A DNA stretch of 64,000 bases, taken from contig JAISOL010000009.1 of assembly GCA_031275645.1 (NCBI GenBank), positions 1 through 64,000 on the forward strand. The letters run 5' to 3'. The position numbers and the translations under genes were made by a program. The notes beneath the pieces are model-generated. The model was not told the origin of the DNA, searched no databases, and saw nothing but the letters and a program-made list of their open reading frames with translations. Origin of the DNA: Deltaproteobacteria bacterium (GTDB taxonomy: Bacteria; Desulfobacterota; Desulfovibrionia; Desulfovibrionales; Desulfovibrionaceae). This document shows, piece by piece, positions 1 through 10,489 of the stretch; position 1 is the first letter of the stretch, and every line of letters begins with the position of its first letter.

Positions 1-155
1 AGTTCGGCTCCGGCGGTCTGACCCTGAACATCAAGGGCGAGGGCGATACCCTCCAGACCATCAGCGTGGACTTCTCCGGAGGCTACACTCAGCCGGGCGG
101 CGACGACGAGGCGGCCCGCGCTCTGCTTATGGAAATGATCAAGAACAACATCTGA
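1..155 (+). CDS. 3' end of an unidentified gene (partial)
   Basis: The frame that begins at base 3 stays open to a TGA at 153-155, giving about 50 C-terminal residues that start FGSGGLTLNIKGEG and end EMIKNNI. The piece is rich in Gly, Thr and acidic residues with alternating hydrophobics, suggesting a beta-rich domain followed by a short helix. It lacks the terminal aromatic residue of an outer-membrane barrel, so it is not the end of BamA, the gene often found just before skp. I do not recognise the family. A strong palindrome starts 11 bases after the stop. Confidence 0.6.
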   Translation, partial: FGSGGLTLNIKGEGDTLQTISVDFSGGYTQPGGDDEAARALLMEMIKNNI

Positions 156-166
156 ACGGGAACACG

Positions 167-193
167 GCGGGCGAGGCCCAGGGCCTCGCCCGC
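167..193. terminator. Perfect 13-bp GC-rich palindrome after the first gene
   Basis: GCGGGCGAGGCCC and its exact reverse complement are separated by a single A. The hairpin lies just downstream of the stop at 155. There is no T-run on either side, so it is either a factor-assisted terminator or an RNA 3'-end stabiliser. Its position right after a gene argues for transcript-end function. Confidence 0.45.
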
Positions 194-381
194 TCGCGAC
201 CGGCCGGGGGACACAAACCCCGGTATGGATGTCCACACAGAGCGATCAACCGTCGTCCAAGCGCTCCGCCTTCTCCTGCCCGTAAAACATAACCCTACGG
301 CATTTAATACTCCCGTTTGAGCCCGTTTCCCGTCCTCCCCCTCCGTCAGGCGCTTACTCCCCGCGCTCGCGCCGTTTCGCC

Positions 382-410
382 TTGACGCTACCGGAAGCGC
401 GGTATAAATT
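382..410 (+). promoter_or_regulatory. Candidate sigma-70 promoter for skp
   Basis: TTGACG (382-387) is followed by TATAAATT (403-410). The spacer is 15 bp to TATAAA, or 17 bp if TAAATT is taken as the -10. It lies about 70 bases before the skp ATG. The rest of 194-474 holds no recognisable gene. It is GC-rich with an unassigned stretch of C-rich sequence around 320-365. Confidence 0.4.
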
Positions 411-474
411 ACATCCCTGCTTGCGGCGCGAAAGGAAGTTCAGGTGTCAATCCCGCTAGAAGGAGTTTTTATTC

Positions 475-1035
475 ATGTATAAGCTGTTTGTTCCCTTAAC
501 TTTAATTTTTTGTCTGGCGGCCGGGGCGACCGGGGCGGCCGGGGCGGCTGAACTGAAAGTCGGGATGTTCAGCCTGAACGCCGTGGCCACGGCTTGTGAC
601 GCTTACAAGGCCAAACAGGCGGACATGAAGAAAAACTTTGAGGCCGAAGGCAAGGCCGTGGAGAAGCAGGGCCTGGATCTGCAGAAGCTGGTCAACGAGT
701 TCCAGATTCAGCAGCAGGCTCTTTCGCCCGAAGCCAGAGAAGACAGACAGGAGGCGCTCAGGCGCCAGTCGCGGGAGTTTGAGGATAAGCGGAACGATTT
801 TTTGCGCCGCTACAACAATGCGGAAAAGCGCGCCCAGGAAGAAATAATTTCCATAGTTCTGTACTCGGCCGCGGAGTACGGCAAGCGCGAGAAATTCTCT
901 TTTGTGCTGGAGATGGATCGCGCCGGCGTTCTCTGGGTGGATCAACCCCTCGACATCACCAAGGCGGTACTGGAGGAATCCAATAAAACCTGGAAGAACA
1001 AACCTAAGGAACTTTTCGATCAGCTGGGCAAATAA
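475..1035 (+). CDS. skp: Skp/OmpH-family periplasmic chaperone
   Basis: The 186-residue product begins with a cleavable signal peptide (hydrophobic core about residues 4-22, cleavage near AGA-AEL). A long charged helical region (about 45-125) rich in Lys, Glu and Gln follows, as in the coiled-coil tentacles of Skp. The C-terminal part contains the family's 'VLEMDRAGVLWVD' block. Skp holds unfolded outer-membrane proteins in the periplasm on their way to the BAM complex. The ATG at 475 has AGGAG ten bases upstream. It is followed by lpxD, fabZ, lpxA and lpxI, the usual skp-lpx neighbourhood, so the family call is firm even though the sequence is divergent. Confidence 0.9.
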   Translation: MYKLFVPLTLIFCLAAGATGAAGAAELKVGMFSLNAVATACDAYKAKQADMKKNFEAEGKAVEKQGLDLQKLVNEFQIQQQALSPEAREDRQEALRRQSREFEDKRNDFLRRYNNAEKRAQEEIISIVLYSAAEYGKREKFSFVLEMDRAGVLWVDQPLDITKAVLEESNKTWKNKPKELFDQLGK

Positions 1036-1130
1036 ACAAGGCTGTTCCGGCTACGGTTGCCGGCGCCCGAATCTTGAAGGCGTCTCATAATTCGTTATGA
1101 GGGCGGGGAATATTATTGCCTGGAGATATT

Positions 1131-2174
1131 ATGCCTACATTCCAGCTTTCTCATCTTGCCCGCGAACTGGGGCTTGTCCTGAAAGGCGGCGATCTGGTCG
1201 TGAGCGGCCTGAATACTCTGGAAGAAGCGGGGCCGAGGGATCTGAGCTTTCTGGCCAATCCCAAATACGCACGCTTTCTGGGCTCCACCAAAGCGGCGGC
1301 TGTCATTGTCGATGCGGAGCACGCGAAAGAGGTGGAGCGCGCCCTGATCAGCGAATATCCGTACAGGGATTTCGGGAGAGCCCTGGCCCTGTTCGCGCGT
1401 GGGGAAGGAGCCTTTTCCGGGATCAGCCCTTTGGCCTTTATCCATCCTGAAGCCAGGCTGGGAGATGACTGCACGGTTTACCCTTTTGTCTTCATCGGCC
1501 AGAGGGCTGAGCTCGGCGCGGGCTGCACGGTTTTTCCGGGGGTCTATATAGGCGAGGATTGCCTTCTGGGGCCGCGTTGCGTGCTTTATCCCAATGCCGT
1601 GCTCATGTCGGCGGTAAAACTGGGTAAAGAGTGCGTCATTCAGCCTGGAGCGGTGCTGGGAGCGGAGGGCTTCGGCTTTACCAGAACGGAGAACGGCATA
1701 CAGAAGATTCCCCAGGCGGGTTCCGTGACTTTGGGCGACAGAGTGGAAATAGGAGCCAACAGCGCCGTGGATCGCGGCGTTCTGGGGCCGAGCCGCGTCG
1801 GTGACGACAGCAAGCTGGATAACCTGGTGCAGGTGGGACATAACGTGAGTATGGGCAGACGGAATCTGGTGGTCGCCCTGACGGGCATAGCCGGGAGCGT
1901 GAGCATAGGCGACGGTAATACTTTTGCCGGGCAGGCCGGGATTTCCGGACATATCAGGGTGGGCGACAATACGGTCATAGGCCCGCGCTCCGGGGTTGCC
2001 CACGACGTGCCCGATAATTTCCAGGGAGGCGGCTCTCCCCTTATGGACAAAATGACCTTTCTGCGCCACCTCAGCCTAACCCCCAAACTTGGCGAGCTCT
2101 ACAAAAGCGTGAAAAGGTTGGAGAGAGAAGTGAAAGAGCTTCGAAACGCCGGCAAAAGTTCCGCTGCCCTGTAA
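1131..2174 (+). CDS. lpxD: UDP-3-O-acylglucosamine N-acyltransferase LpxD
   Basis: LpxD adds the second 3-hydroxyacyl chain, at the 2-amino position, in lipid A synthesis. The 347-residue protein has the N-terminal uridine-binding domain (about 1-100) and then a long left-handed beta-helix of hexapeptide repeats (about 100-315). It contains the NLVQVGHNV segment with the conserved catalytic-region His, and ends in a short coiled helix. The frame is open from a TTG at 1116, but I chose the ATG at 1131 because TGGAG lies just upstream and the product then begins [14 protein letters not shown] like other LpxD proteins. It acts after LpxA and LpxC in the same pathway as its neighbours. Confidence 0.95.
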   Translation: MPTFQLSHLARELGLVLKGGDLVVSGLNTLEEAGPRDLSFLANPKYARFLGSTKAAAVIVDAEHAKEVERALISEYPYRDFGRALALFARGEGAFSGISPLAFIHPEARLGDDCTVYPFVFIGQRAELGAGCTVFPGVYIGEDCLLGPRCVLYPNAVLMSAVKLGKECVIQPGAVLGAEGFGFTRTENGIQKIPQAGSVTLGDRVEIGANSAVDRGVLGPSRVGDDSKLDNLVQVGHNVSMGRRNLVVALTGIAGSVSIGDGNTFAGQAGISGHIRVGDNTVIGPRSGVAHDVPDNFQGGGSPLMDKMTFLRHLSLTPKLGELYKSVKRLEREVKELRNAGKSSAAL

Positions 2175-2240
2175 TTCCGGAGCGAATCAACATTGAGAGT
2201 GTATAATTTGCCCCGCGGGAATTTGCTTGCAAATCCCTGC

Positions 2241-2312
2241 CGCGAGATTGTCGCGAGGTGAATTCACTTCGCTGTCAAGTGATAATCTCAAGCGTAAAAT
2301 GCTCTAAGGAGG
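2241..2312 (+). promoter_or_regulatory. fabZ leader: repeat-bearing, hairpin-rich 5' region
   Basis: The 143-bp gap between lpxD and fabZ holds three inverted repeats: ATTTGC/GCAAAT around 2222-2234, a nearly perfect palindrome GCGAGGTGAATTCACTTCGC (2253-2272), and an outer pair GAGATT (2244-2249) with AATCTC (2284-2289). The segment 2284-2305 matches the hppA leader at 21 of 22 positions. The fabZ Shine-Dalgarno AAGGAGG (2306-2312) follows it directly. This suggests a structured leader shared by several loci (see findings). Confidence 0.5.
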
Positions 2313-2317
2313 AAAAA

Positions 2318-2788
2318 ATGATCGCGGACAGGAATGAGGAAGCTTTTGATATAGGGAAGATTATGGCTTTGCTCCCGCATCGCTATCCCTTTCTGCTGGT
2401 GGACAGGGTAGTGGAGGTCAAGCCCGGCGAATCCGTCCGGGCCTATAAAAACGTCAGCATCAACGAGGTCTTTTTTCAGGGCCATTTCCCCGGGCTGCCG
2501 GTCATGCCGGGCGTGTTGATCCTGGAAGCCCTGGCCCAGGCGGGAGGGCTCATGGTACTCTCCGGTTTTACGCCGGAAAAGAGAAGCGGAAAGGTATTTT
2601 TATTTACCGGGCTGGATAAGATACGCTTCCGCCGTCCGGTTTATCCGGGAGATCGCCTTGATTTGCATTGTAAGCTTCTGCGCAGCAGGCTCAACCTCTG
2701 GAAGATAGAGGGCAGGGCTCTGGTTGACGGAGAACTGGCGGCCGGGGGGGAGCTTTCCGCAGCCATTAGTACAAGGGAGGATCTCTGA
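2318..2788 (+). CDS. fabZ: 3-hydroxyacyl-[ACP] dehydratase FabZ
   Basis: FabZ dehydrates 3-hydroxyacyl-ACP in fatty-acid elongation and competes with LpxA for the 3-hydroxyacyl-ACP pool. The 156-residue product has the single hot-dog fold with FFQGHFPGLPVMPGVLILEA, which contains the catalytic His and, in LILEALAQA, the Glu. The open frame extends upstream, but the ATG at 2318 sits behind a full AAGGAGG (2306-2312), while the upstream residues do not match the family. The stop TGA is immediately followed by the lpxA ATG with no spacer, so the two are translationally coupled. Confidence 0.96.
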   Translation: MIADRNEEAFDIGKIMALLPHRYPFLLVDRVVEVKPGESVRAYKNVSINEVFFQGHFPGLPVMPGVLILEALAQAGGLMVLSGFTPEKRSGKVFLFTGLDKIRFRRPVYPGDRLDLHCKLLRSRLNLWKIEGRALVDGELAAGGELSAAISTREDL

Positions 2789-3598
2789 ATGAGTGTGGTC
2801 GTCCACCCGAGCGCCTTTGTTTCCGCCGGAGCGAGTCTGGATGATGGGGTAGTGGTCGGGCCTTGCGCCGTGATCGAGGATAAGGCGGAGGTCGGCGCGG
2901 GCACGCGCATAGACGCTTTTGCCTCGGTCAAGTCTTATACCCGCATAGGCAGAAATAATCGCATATTTTCCTACGCCATGCTGGGGGAGATACCACAGGA
3001 TCTCAAATTTCGCGGAGAGGTCTCCAGGCTGGAAATAGGCGACGGGAACACGATCCGCGAGTTCGCCACCCTGCACCGGGGAACCGAAGGGGGAGGGGGA
3101 GTCACCCGCGTGGGCGACGGCTGCCTGCTGATGGCCTATACCCATGTGGCTCACGACTGTACTTTGGGCTCGCACATTGTCATGTCCAACGCCGCGACTC
3201 TGGCCGGGCATGTGGAAGTGCAGGATTACGCCATCATCGGAGGGCTCTCGGCCGTGCATCAGTTCAGCCGCATCGGGCGTTGCGCCTTTGTGGGCGGGAT
3301 GACCGGCATAGGGCAGGATCTGCCGCCGTATATGCTGGCTACGGGAGCAAGGGCCTGTCTGCACGGACCGAATCTGGTGGGCTTACGTCGCCTGAATTTG
3401 TCGCAGGAGGAAATCGGGGCGGTGCGCGCGGTATTTAAAATAATCTGGCTTTCCGGCGCTCCGCGTAGAGAAGCCCTGGAAAAGGCGAGCGCGGAGTACG
3501 CCCGCTTCCCCCAGGCCATGGAAATCGTTGATTTCGTCAAAGCCAGCAAGCGAGGCGTGCTTTCGGTGGATCGCAGCGAGGCCGGACCGGATGCCTGA
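2789..3598 (+). CDS. lpxA: UDP-N-acetylglucosamine acyltransferase LpxA
   Basis: LpxA carries out the first step of lipid A synthesis, moving a 3-hydroxyacyl chain from ACP to UDP-GlcNAc. The 269 residues consist of hexapeptide-repeat beta-helix (about 1-190), including YTHVAHDCTLG with the two His residues equivalent to the catalytic pair, and a C-terminal helical domain containing the family's LVGLRR segment. The start ATG abuts the fabZ stop. The 3' end overlaps lpxI by 8 bases. The order fabZ-lpxA-lpxI fits early lipid A enzymes produced together. Confidence 0.96.
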   Translation: MSVVVHPSAFVSAGASLDDGVVVGPCAVIEDKAEVGAGTRIDAFASVKSYTRIGRNNRIFSYAMLGEIPQDLKFRGEVSRLEIGDGNTIREFATLHRGTEGGGGVTRVGDGCLLMAYTHVAHDCTLGSHIVMSNAATLAGHVEVQDYAIIGGLSAVHQFSRIGRCAFVGGMTGIGQDLPPYMLATGARACLHGPNLVGLRRLNLSQEEIGAVRAVFKIIWLSGAPRREALEKASAEYARFPQAMEIVDFVKASKRGVLSVDRSEAGPDA

Positions 3599-4454
3599 GG
3601 AAAAAGGAGAAGGGGGGAAACCTCTTGGGAATATAGGCATTATCGCCGGTTCCGGGCAGTTTCCGCTCCTGGTGGCCCGCGCGGTCAGAGCCGGGGGAGC
3701 CGGGGTTTTTATCTGCGGCTTTGAGGAACAGACCGGAGAGGAGCTGGAGGGAGAGGCCGACGAGTTTATCCGCATACATATAGGGCAGCTCGGCCGGCTG
3801 CTTTCCTTTTTCAAAAAAAATGAGGTCGCCGCGGTCTGTCTGGCCGGAGCCATAAAAAAATCCAGAGCGCTGAATCTGCGTCCCGATTTGCGCGCGGCCA
3901 GACTGCTCTTCAAACTTTACAAAAACCACGGGGACGACGCCATCTTGCGCGCGGTGCTGGAGGAACTTCAGGCTGAAGGGCTGGAAGTCGTGCCGGCCTC
4001 GGCTTTTGTGCCGGATCTGCTCGGCCCGGCCGGAACTCTGAGCCGCAGGAAGCCCGGCCCGGAAGAGTGGAAGTCCATCAGGCACGGCTGGGGCATAGGC
4101 AAGTCTCTGGGCGCTTATGATATCGGGCAATGCCTGGTTCTGCGGAAAAATATGGTGGTGGCCGTGGAGGCGCTGGAAGGCACCGATGCCGTGCTGGAAC
4201 GGGGAGGGGAACTGGGGGGGGAAGGCTGCGTGGCTTTGAAAATGCTCAAACCGGGACAGGATACGCGGGTGGATCTGCCCTCCGTCGGCCTTGAAACCAT
4301 ACGGATACTGACGCGTCTGCGTTATGCCTGTCTGGCCTACGAGGCCGGAAGCACTCTCTTTTTTGATCGTTCCCCGGCCCTGGCCCTGGCGGACGGGCGG
4401 GGCCTGGCCGTTGTCGGCCTGAGGCCGGAAGATTTGCAGTCAACCTTGAGCTGA
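3591..4454 (+). CDS. lpxI: UDP-2,3-diacylglucosamine pyrophosphatase LpxI
   Basis: LpxI (DUF1009 family) hydrolyses UDP-2,3-diacylglucosamine to lipid X and is the non-homologous replacement for LpxH. The 287-residue product has the N-terminal GIIAGSGQFPLLVARA signature and the EGTDAVLERGG motif containing the conserved Asp of the C-terminal domain. The frame is open upstream, but the ATG at 3591 gives the normal length and overlaps the lpxA stop by 8 bases, typical of coupling. No lpxH is in this window, so the pathway here likely runs through LpxI. Confidence 0.93.
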   Translation: MPEEKGEGGKPLGNIGIIAGSGQFPLLVARAVRAGGAGVFICGFEEQTGEELEGEADEFIRIHIGQLGRLLSFFKKNEVAAVCLAGAIKKSRALNLRPDLRAARLLFKLYKNHGDDAILRAVLEELQAEGLEVVPASAFVPDLLGPAGTLSRRKPGPEEWKSIRHGWGIGKSLGAYDIGQCLVLRKNMVVAVEALEGTDAVLERGGELGGEGCVALKMLKPGQDTRVDLPSVGLETIRILTRLRYACLAYEAGSTLFFDRSPALALADGRGLAVVGLRPEDLQSTLS

Positions 4455-4473
4455 GGACAAACAGGAGAATCTT

Positions 4474-5196
4474 ATGTCGAGGGAAGAAATCGCGCGGGAA
4501 TTTTATGTGGATGATCACGCTCTGCTTTTCGCTCTCCTGGCCAAAAATATCCTTTCCGCGGCGGAGCGGGAGGAGGGGCTGGAAATAATCCGCCGGGGAG
4601 TTACGGAATACGGCCTGGAGCGCGGTCTGCGTTATGCCAGGCGCTGTCTGGAGTACGGCGACCCCCTGACCGTTCCCTCCTATATGGCTCATTCCGAACT
4701 GGTGGAACCCAGAGCCTGGAACAAATCCGTGACGGAATCCCTCTCTCCCTACAAGTTCAACACCGTCACCTGCGGCTGGTGCGCGACCTGGAAAAAATAC
4801 AATTTGCTGGAATACGGCAAGCTGTATTGCTCCCGGATCGACGTCAGCCTGTTGCGCGGCTTCAACCGGGATATAGTTCTGGAAGTCAGCCCCATTATGT
4901 CGCACGGCAGCGAAGTTTGTTCCTTCACCTGGAAGAATTTCGGCTTCAGGGATCAGGCTCAGGCGGATCTGGCGGCGCAACGCCGGCGGGAACTTCTTCC
5001 TCTGGTGGGGCGGGATTTTCTCTACCATTGCGCCCACCTGCTTTCGACCCTGCGCCGGGCGGTTTATTTCAGCCTAGGAGCCGCTTCAGGCAGCAGGGTT
5101 CTCGCTTCGGCCCTGCGCGACTATGCCGGGGAACGCGGAGAAAGCAGAAAAAAGGCCCTGCTGGACGATTCCAGGCAGGATTTCTGCGAGATTTGA
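4474..5196 (+). CDS. L-2-amino-thiazoline-4-carboxylic acid hydrolase family protein
   Basis: The 240 residues match my recollection of the L-2-amino-thiazoline-4-carboxylate (ATC) hydrolase family. The central FNTVTCGWCATW block is followed by a GKLYCSRIDVSLLRGF block and then the SFTWKNF strand, with a helical N-terminal half. In the known pathway this enzyme opens ATC to a carbamoyl-cysteine on the way to L-cysteine. The Shine-Dalgarno is ACAGGAG before the ATG. It lies 19 bases after lpxI and 138 bases before a methionine-type ABC importer, so uptake and hydrolysis of a sulfur-bearing amino acid derivative is a reasonable inference. The substrate is not proven; many homologues have unknown substrates. 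Confidence 0.7.
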   Translation: MSREEIAREFYVDDHALLFALLAKNILSAAEREEGLEIIRRGVTEYGLERGLRYARRCLEYGDPLTVPSYMAHSELVEPRAWNKSVTESLSPYKFNTVTCGWCATWKKYNLLEYGKLYCSRIDVSLLRGFNRDIVLEVSPIMSHGSEVCSFTWKNFGFRDQAQADLAAQRRRELLPLVGRDFLYHCAHLLSTLRRAVYFSLGAASGSRVLASALRDYAGERGESRKKALLDDSRQDFCEI

Positions 5197-5334
5197 ATTA
5201 ATGGCGCCCCGAACGCAAGCCGTTTTAACCGGCTCGCGTATATTCATATGCAATATAAGTATTTTGCCGATTCGCCGCTGAAAGATATGGCGGAAGTGAA
5301 GCGTGCCGAGTAATTTTTCCTGGGGTTTTCCGGT

Positions 5335-6387
5335 ATGATCCAGGTAAACGGTCTTTGTAAAAAATTCGGCGCGCATTTTGTGTTGCGGGATATTACCCTG
5401 CGGGTGGAGAAAGGGGAAATTTTCGGCATAGTGGGGCATTCCGGAGCCGGGAAATCCACTTTGCTCCGTTGCCTGAACGGGCTGGAGACCTACAGCGGAG
5501 GAAGCGTCAGGGTGATGGGGCGGGAAGTCGGAAGCCTGGGGCAGAAAGAGATGCTGAATCTGCGCCGGCGCATGGGCATGATCTTTCAGACCTTCAACCT
5601 CATGGAGCGGCGTAATGTCTTTGAAAACGTGGCCTTCCCCCTGGAGGTGTGGCGCGTTCCCAAGGAGCGCGCCAGGGAAAGGGTGGAGGATTTGCTGAAA
5701 CTGGTCGGTCTGGAGGGCAAAAGCTCTGTCCGGCCGGGCAATCTGAGCGGAGGGCAGAAGCAGCGGGTAGGCATTGCCCGCGCCCTGGCCCTCCGCCCCG
5801 ATATCCTGCTCTGCGACGAGCCGACCTCCGCTTTGGATCCCCATACCACCGCCTCCATCCTGGATCTGCTGCAGGACATAAATGAGCGTTTCAGCCTGAC
5901 CATTGTGCTGGTCACGCATCAGATGGAGGTGGTAAAGCGCATGTGCGGGCGCACCCTGCTTCTGGACGGCGGCCTTCCGCAGGGCACGGGCGAAACTTCC
6001 TCTCTTTTTCTGGCTCCCCCGGAACATTTGCGCCGGCTGATCCAGGAGGAATATGCGCTGCTTTCCGGCGGAGTGAATATACGCCTGGTTTTCGGCTCTC
6101 CCGTTCCGGACGCGTCTCCCGGAGCCGCCGCCGGTCCGCTACGGGCAAATTCCGGGAAAGCTCCCGGCTCATCTTCAGGGATCATCAGCGCTATGGCGCG
6201 CGATCTGGACCTGGATTTTTCAATTGTAGGAGGCAGGCTGGAACGCTACGGCAATGATATTCTGGGTTTTCTGATTATTAACGTGGAAGCTGAGGAAGCA
6301 GGCTCAGTGCTGGAATATCTGCGTGTCCGGAATGTCAGCCGGCAGATCGTGGAACGGCCCGCGCCAGGCGGGGGCGCGGATGCCTGA
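5335..6387 (+). CDS. metN: Methionine ABC transporter ATP-binding protein MetN
   Basis: This is the cytoplasmic ATPase of a MetNIQ importer. The 350 residues show Walker A GHSGAGKST (about 36-44), ABC signature LSGGQKQRVGIARAL, Walker B LLCDEPTSALDP, and the H-loop in VLVTHQME. A C-terminal ACT-like NIL domain (about 265-345) is the site where methionine inhibits transport in characterised MetN. The Shine-Dalgarno is weak (TGGGG). It overlaps metI by 8 bases. Specificity could be methionine or a related sulfur amino acid, given the upstream hydrolase. Confidence 0.93.
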   Translation: MIQVNGLCKKFGAHFVLRDITLRVEKGEIFGIVGHSGAGKSTLLRCLNGLETYSGGSVRVMGREVGSLGQKEMLNLRRRMGMIFQTFNLMERRNVFENVAFPLEVWRVPKERARERVEDLLKLVGLEGKSSVRPGNLSGGQKQRVGIARALALRPDILLCDEPTSALDPHTTASILDLLQDINERFSLTIVLVTHQMEVVKRMCGRTLLLDGGLPQGTGETSSLFLAPPEHLRRLIQEEYALLSGGVNIRLVFGSPVPDASPGAAAGPLRANSGKAPGSSSGIISAMARDLDLDFSIVGGRLERYGNDILGFLIINVEAEEAGSVLEYLRVRNVSRQIVERPAPGGGADA

Positions 6388-7066
6388 CTTTTACGGGCAG
6401 ATATCGGTTTTTCTGGAGCGTCTGGCCCGTATCGCTCCCGAATTGGGTCTGGCCACACTGGAAACCCTGTATATGGTGGGTCTGGCCACCTTCTTTTCTC
6501 TGCTCGCCGGTTCCGCCCTGGCGGTTCTGCTGATCCTGACCGGCCCGGGCGGTCTGCGGCCCATGCCCCGCCTGTACCGCGTGCTGGACGCGGCGGTGAA
6601 TCTGGGGCGCTCTTTTCCTTTCATCATCCTGCTCATTGCCATACTTCCCCTTACCCGCCTGATTGCCGGCACCACCATCGGCAGCACGGCTTCCATTGTG
6701 CCGCTCACCATAGCGGCCGTTCCCTTTGTGGGGAGGCTCATGGAGGGATGCCTGCTGGAGGTGGACGCGGGGGTGATTGAGGCTGCGCGTTCCTTCGGCG
6801 CGGGCAATGCCAGGATTATTTTCAGGGTGCTTTTTCCGGAGGCTTTGCCTCCCATTATCCTGAACGCGGCGGTGACGGCCATCACCCTGCTGGGCTATTC
6901 CGCCATGGCCGGCGCCGTGGGCGGCGGGGGCCTGGGAGACCTGGCCATCAGATACGGCTACAACCGTTTCCAGATGGATGTCATGGCTTATGCGGTGGTC
7001 ATTCTGGTGGTGCTGGTGCAAATCATGCAATCGGCCTGTAATTTTCTGTACAAAAAATTGCGCTGA
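6380..7066 (+). CDS. metI: Methionine ABC transporter permease MetI
   Basis: MetI is the inner-membrane permease of the importer. The 228 residues have about five transmembrane helices and the EAA loop VIEAARSFGAGNARIIF that contacts the ATPase. The motif YSAMAGAVGGGGLGDLAIRYG is characteristic of MetI. The longest open frame starts inside metN. I placed the start at the ATG at 6380, which overlaps the metN stop and gives the family N-terminus ahead of the first helix. Confidence 0.93.
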   Translation: MPDFYGQISVFLERLARIAPELGLATLETLYMVGLATFFSLLAGSALAVLLILTGPGGLRPMPRLYRVLDAAVNLGRSFPFIILLIAILPLTRLIAGTTIGSTASIVPLTIAAVPFVGRLMEGCLLEVDAGVIEAARSFGAGNARIIFRVLFPEALPPIILNAAVTAITLLGYSAMAGAVGGGGLGDLAIRYGYNRFQMDVMAYAVVILVVLVQIMQSACNFLYKKLR

Positions 7067-7094
7067 CCTCCTGTCGGCGCGCAAGGAGCGAAAA

Positions 7095-7871
7095 ATGAAA
7101 AAACTGATTCTGTCTTTAGTTTTACTGCTGTTGAGCGCCTTCCCTGCCCTGGCCGCCGAACGCCTGCTCGTGGGAGTGACGCCTTTTCCGCACAAGGATA
7201 TCATGTTGGCGGCCAAACCTCTGCTGGCGGCCCAGGGTTACGAGCTGGTTCTCAGGGAATTCACCGACTATGTGCAGCCCAACATGGCTTTGGCCGAAAA
7301 TCAGCTTTTCGCCAATTTTTTCCAGCATATCCCCTACCTGGAGAATATGAACGCCGAGAAAAAACTCGGCCTGATCTGGATTGCCAAGATTCACATAGAA
7401 CCCCTGGGGTTGTATTCCAAAAAGATCAAAAATATCAATGAGCTTAGAAAGGGAGACCTCATAACCCTGCCCAATGACCCGACCAACGAGGCCAGGGCCC
7501 TGCGCCTGCTGGAAGCCGGCGGGCTGATTACCCTGAAAGCCGGCGAGCTGATCACAATCAATGACATAGAGCGGAACAGGCTTGGTCTGCTCTTCAAGGA
7601 AATTGACGCTCCCCAGCTCCCCAGAACTTTGCAGGATGTGAGCGCCGCCGTCATAAACACCAATTTCGCCGTGGAGGGAGGGCTTATCCCGGCCAGGGAC
7701 GCCATTATTTCCGAGGGAAAGGAATCCCCTTACGCCAATGTGATTGTTGTGCGGGCCGCGGACAAGGATAGCCCCGCGGCCGCCGCTCTGCTCAAGGCCG
7801 TGCAGTCGCCGGAAGTTAAAAAGTATATTGAGGACAAGCTTGTTCCTTTGGGGATAGTGCCGGCTTTTTAA
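7095..7871 (+). CDS. metQ: Methionine-binding periplasmic protein MetQ
   Basis: MetQ is the NlpA/MetQ-family solute-binding protein that delivers substrate to MetNI. The 258 residues start with a hydrophobic signal MKKLILSLVLLLLSAFPALA. The family blocks GVTPFPHKDIM, FANFFQHIPYLENMN, LPNDPTNEARALRLLE and INTNFAVEGGLIP follow. The ATG at 7095 has AAGGAG upstream. Unlike E. coli MetQ there is no lipobox cysteine; the signal ends ALA-AE, so the protein is predicted to be soluble in the periplasm. Confidence 0.93.
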   Translation: MKKLILSLVLLLLSAFPALAAERLLVGVTPFPHKDIMLAAKPLLAAQGYELVLREFTDYVQPNMALAENQLFANFFQHIPYLENMNAEKKLGLIWIAKIHIEPLGLYSKKIKNINELRKGDLITLPNDPTNEARALRLLEAGGLITLKAGELITINDIERNRLGLLFKEIDAPQLPRTLQDVSAAVINTNFAVEGGLIPARDAIISEGKESPYANVIVVRAADKDSPAAAALLKAVQSPEVKKYIEDKLVPLGIVPAF

Positions 7872-7932
7872 AGCGCTTCACACTTGAAACGCTCGGCGAG
7901 GATTTGCGCCCGCGACCATAGCTTTAACCGGA

Positions 7933-9835
<1,903 letters not shown>

Positions 9836-9839
<4 letters not shown>

Positions 9840-10489
9840 AAACCGAACTCCTTGACAGCCTTGAACATTCCTTCCTGAGCCAGTTGCCCGGCCCCGACCC
9901 ACCGACCCCGCCGCTCGATGAACTTGTCCAGTTCCAGAAGATTCTCCAGTAGCGGGCGCTGCTTTTCGTCGTAACGCGAACGCGCGATCAAGGCTTTGAG
10001 GCGCGCGTCCAGCAAAAAGATGTCCATGACTACGGAAGCCGGTTCCTCCACTCCGAAATCACCGCCTTTTCTTTCCTGCCAGTGAATTATCTGCGGGACT
10101 ACAAGCAGATCCGCCTCCATGCACTCTCCCACCAGCGTCCAGTAATCCAGGGCCGGCAGAGCCGCGTTTTTGGGGATGGAGGCGGAGCAGACGGCGGCCT
10201 GTTCGCGGCTGATGAAATCCCGGTCTTCAATCCGGGACAGGATGACGGCAAAGTCTCTGTCCAGCCGGGGGAAGACCGCGGCGTCGATTTTGGCGATGTT
10301 TTCCGGAATATATCCGGCCAGCAGGTCGGATACGACCAGGGGCTGGGTAAAGGGAGCCACGCCGATGCGCGGCGTCCCTCCGGGAATCAGGCTGACCGGC
10401 TGCGGGGAACAGGCGGCCTGGAGCTGGAAAAGGCAGAGCGCCGCCAGAACTGACAGGAGGCGGAAGCCGGACAGGATAAAAGTTTTCAA
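9836..10489 (-). CDS. Predicted lipoprotein of unknown function between hisB and hisA
   Basis: The 217-residue product starts at a TTG that overlaps the hisB stop (TTGA), with GGGGAG just upstream. It has a basic-hydrophobic signal and the lipobox LQAAC at about residues 24-28, so it should be a lipid-anchored protein. The mature part contains [12 protein letters not shown], a segment reminiscent of lipoproteins that assemble at the outer membrane, and a [21 protein letters not shown] block. I do not recognise a named family. It is translationally coupled on both sides to histidine genes (hisA begins at GTGA over its stop), yet nothing in it looks like a histidine-pathway enzyme. Confidence 0.8.

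Noticed and set aside
1113-2069. 318-codon minus-strand frame over lpxD
   Set aside because: LpxD is unmistakable on the other strand; the antisense product has no recognisable feature.
5197-5334. SAM riboswitch or MetJ-type site before metN
   Set aside because: The 138-bp gap shows only a short AGCCG/CGGCT hairpin; no riboswitch core or repeated AGACGTCT-like boxes are visible.
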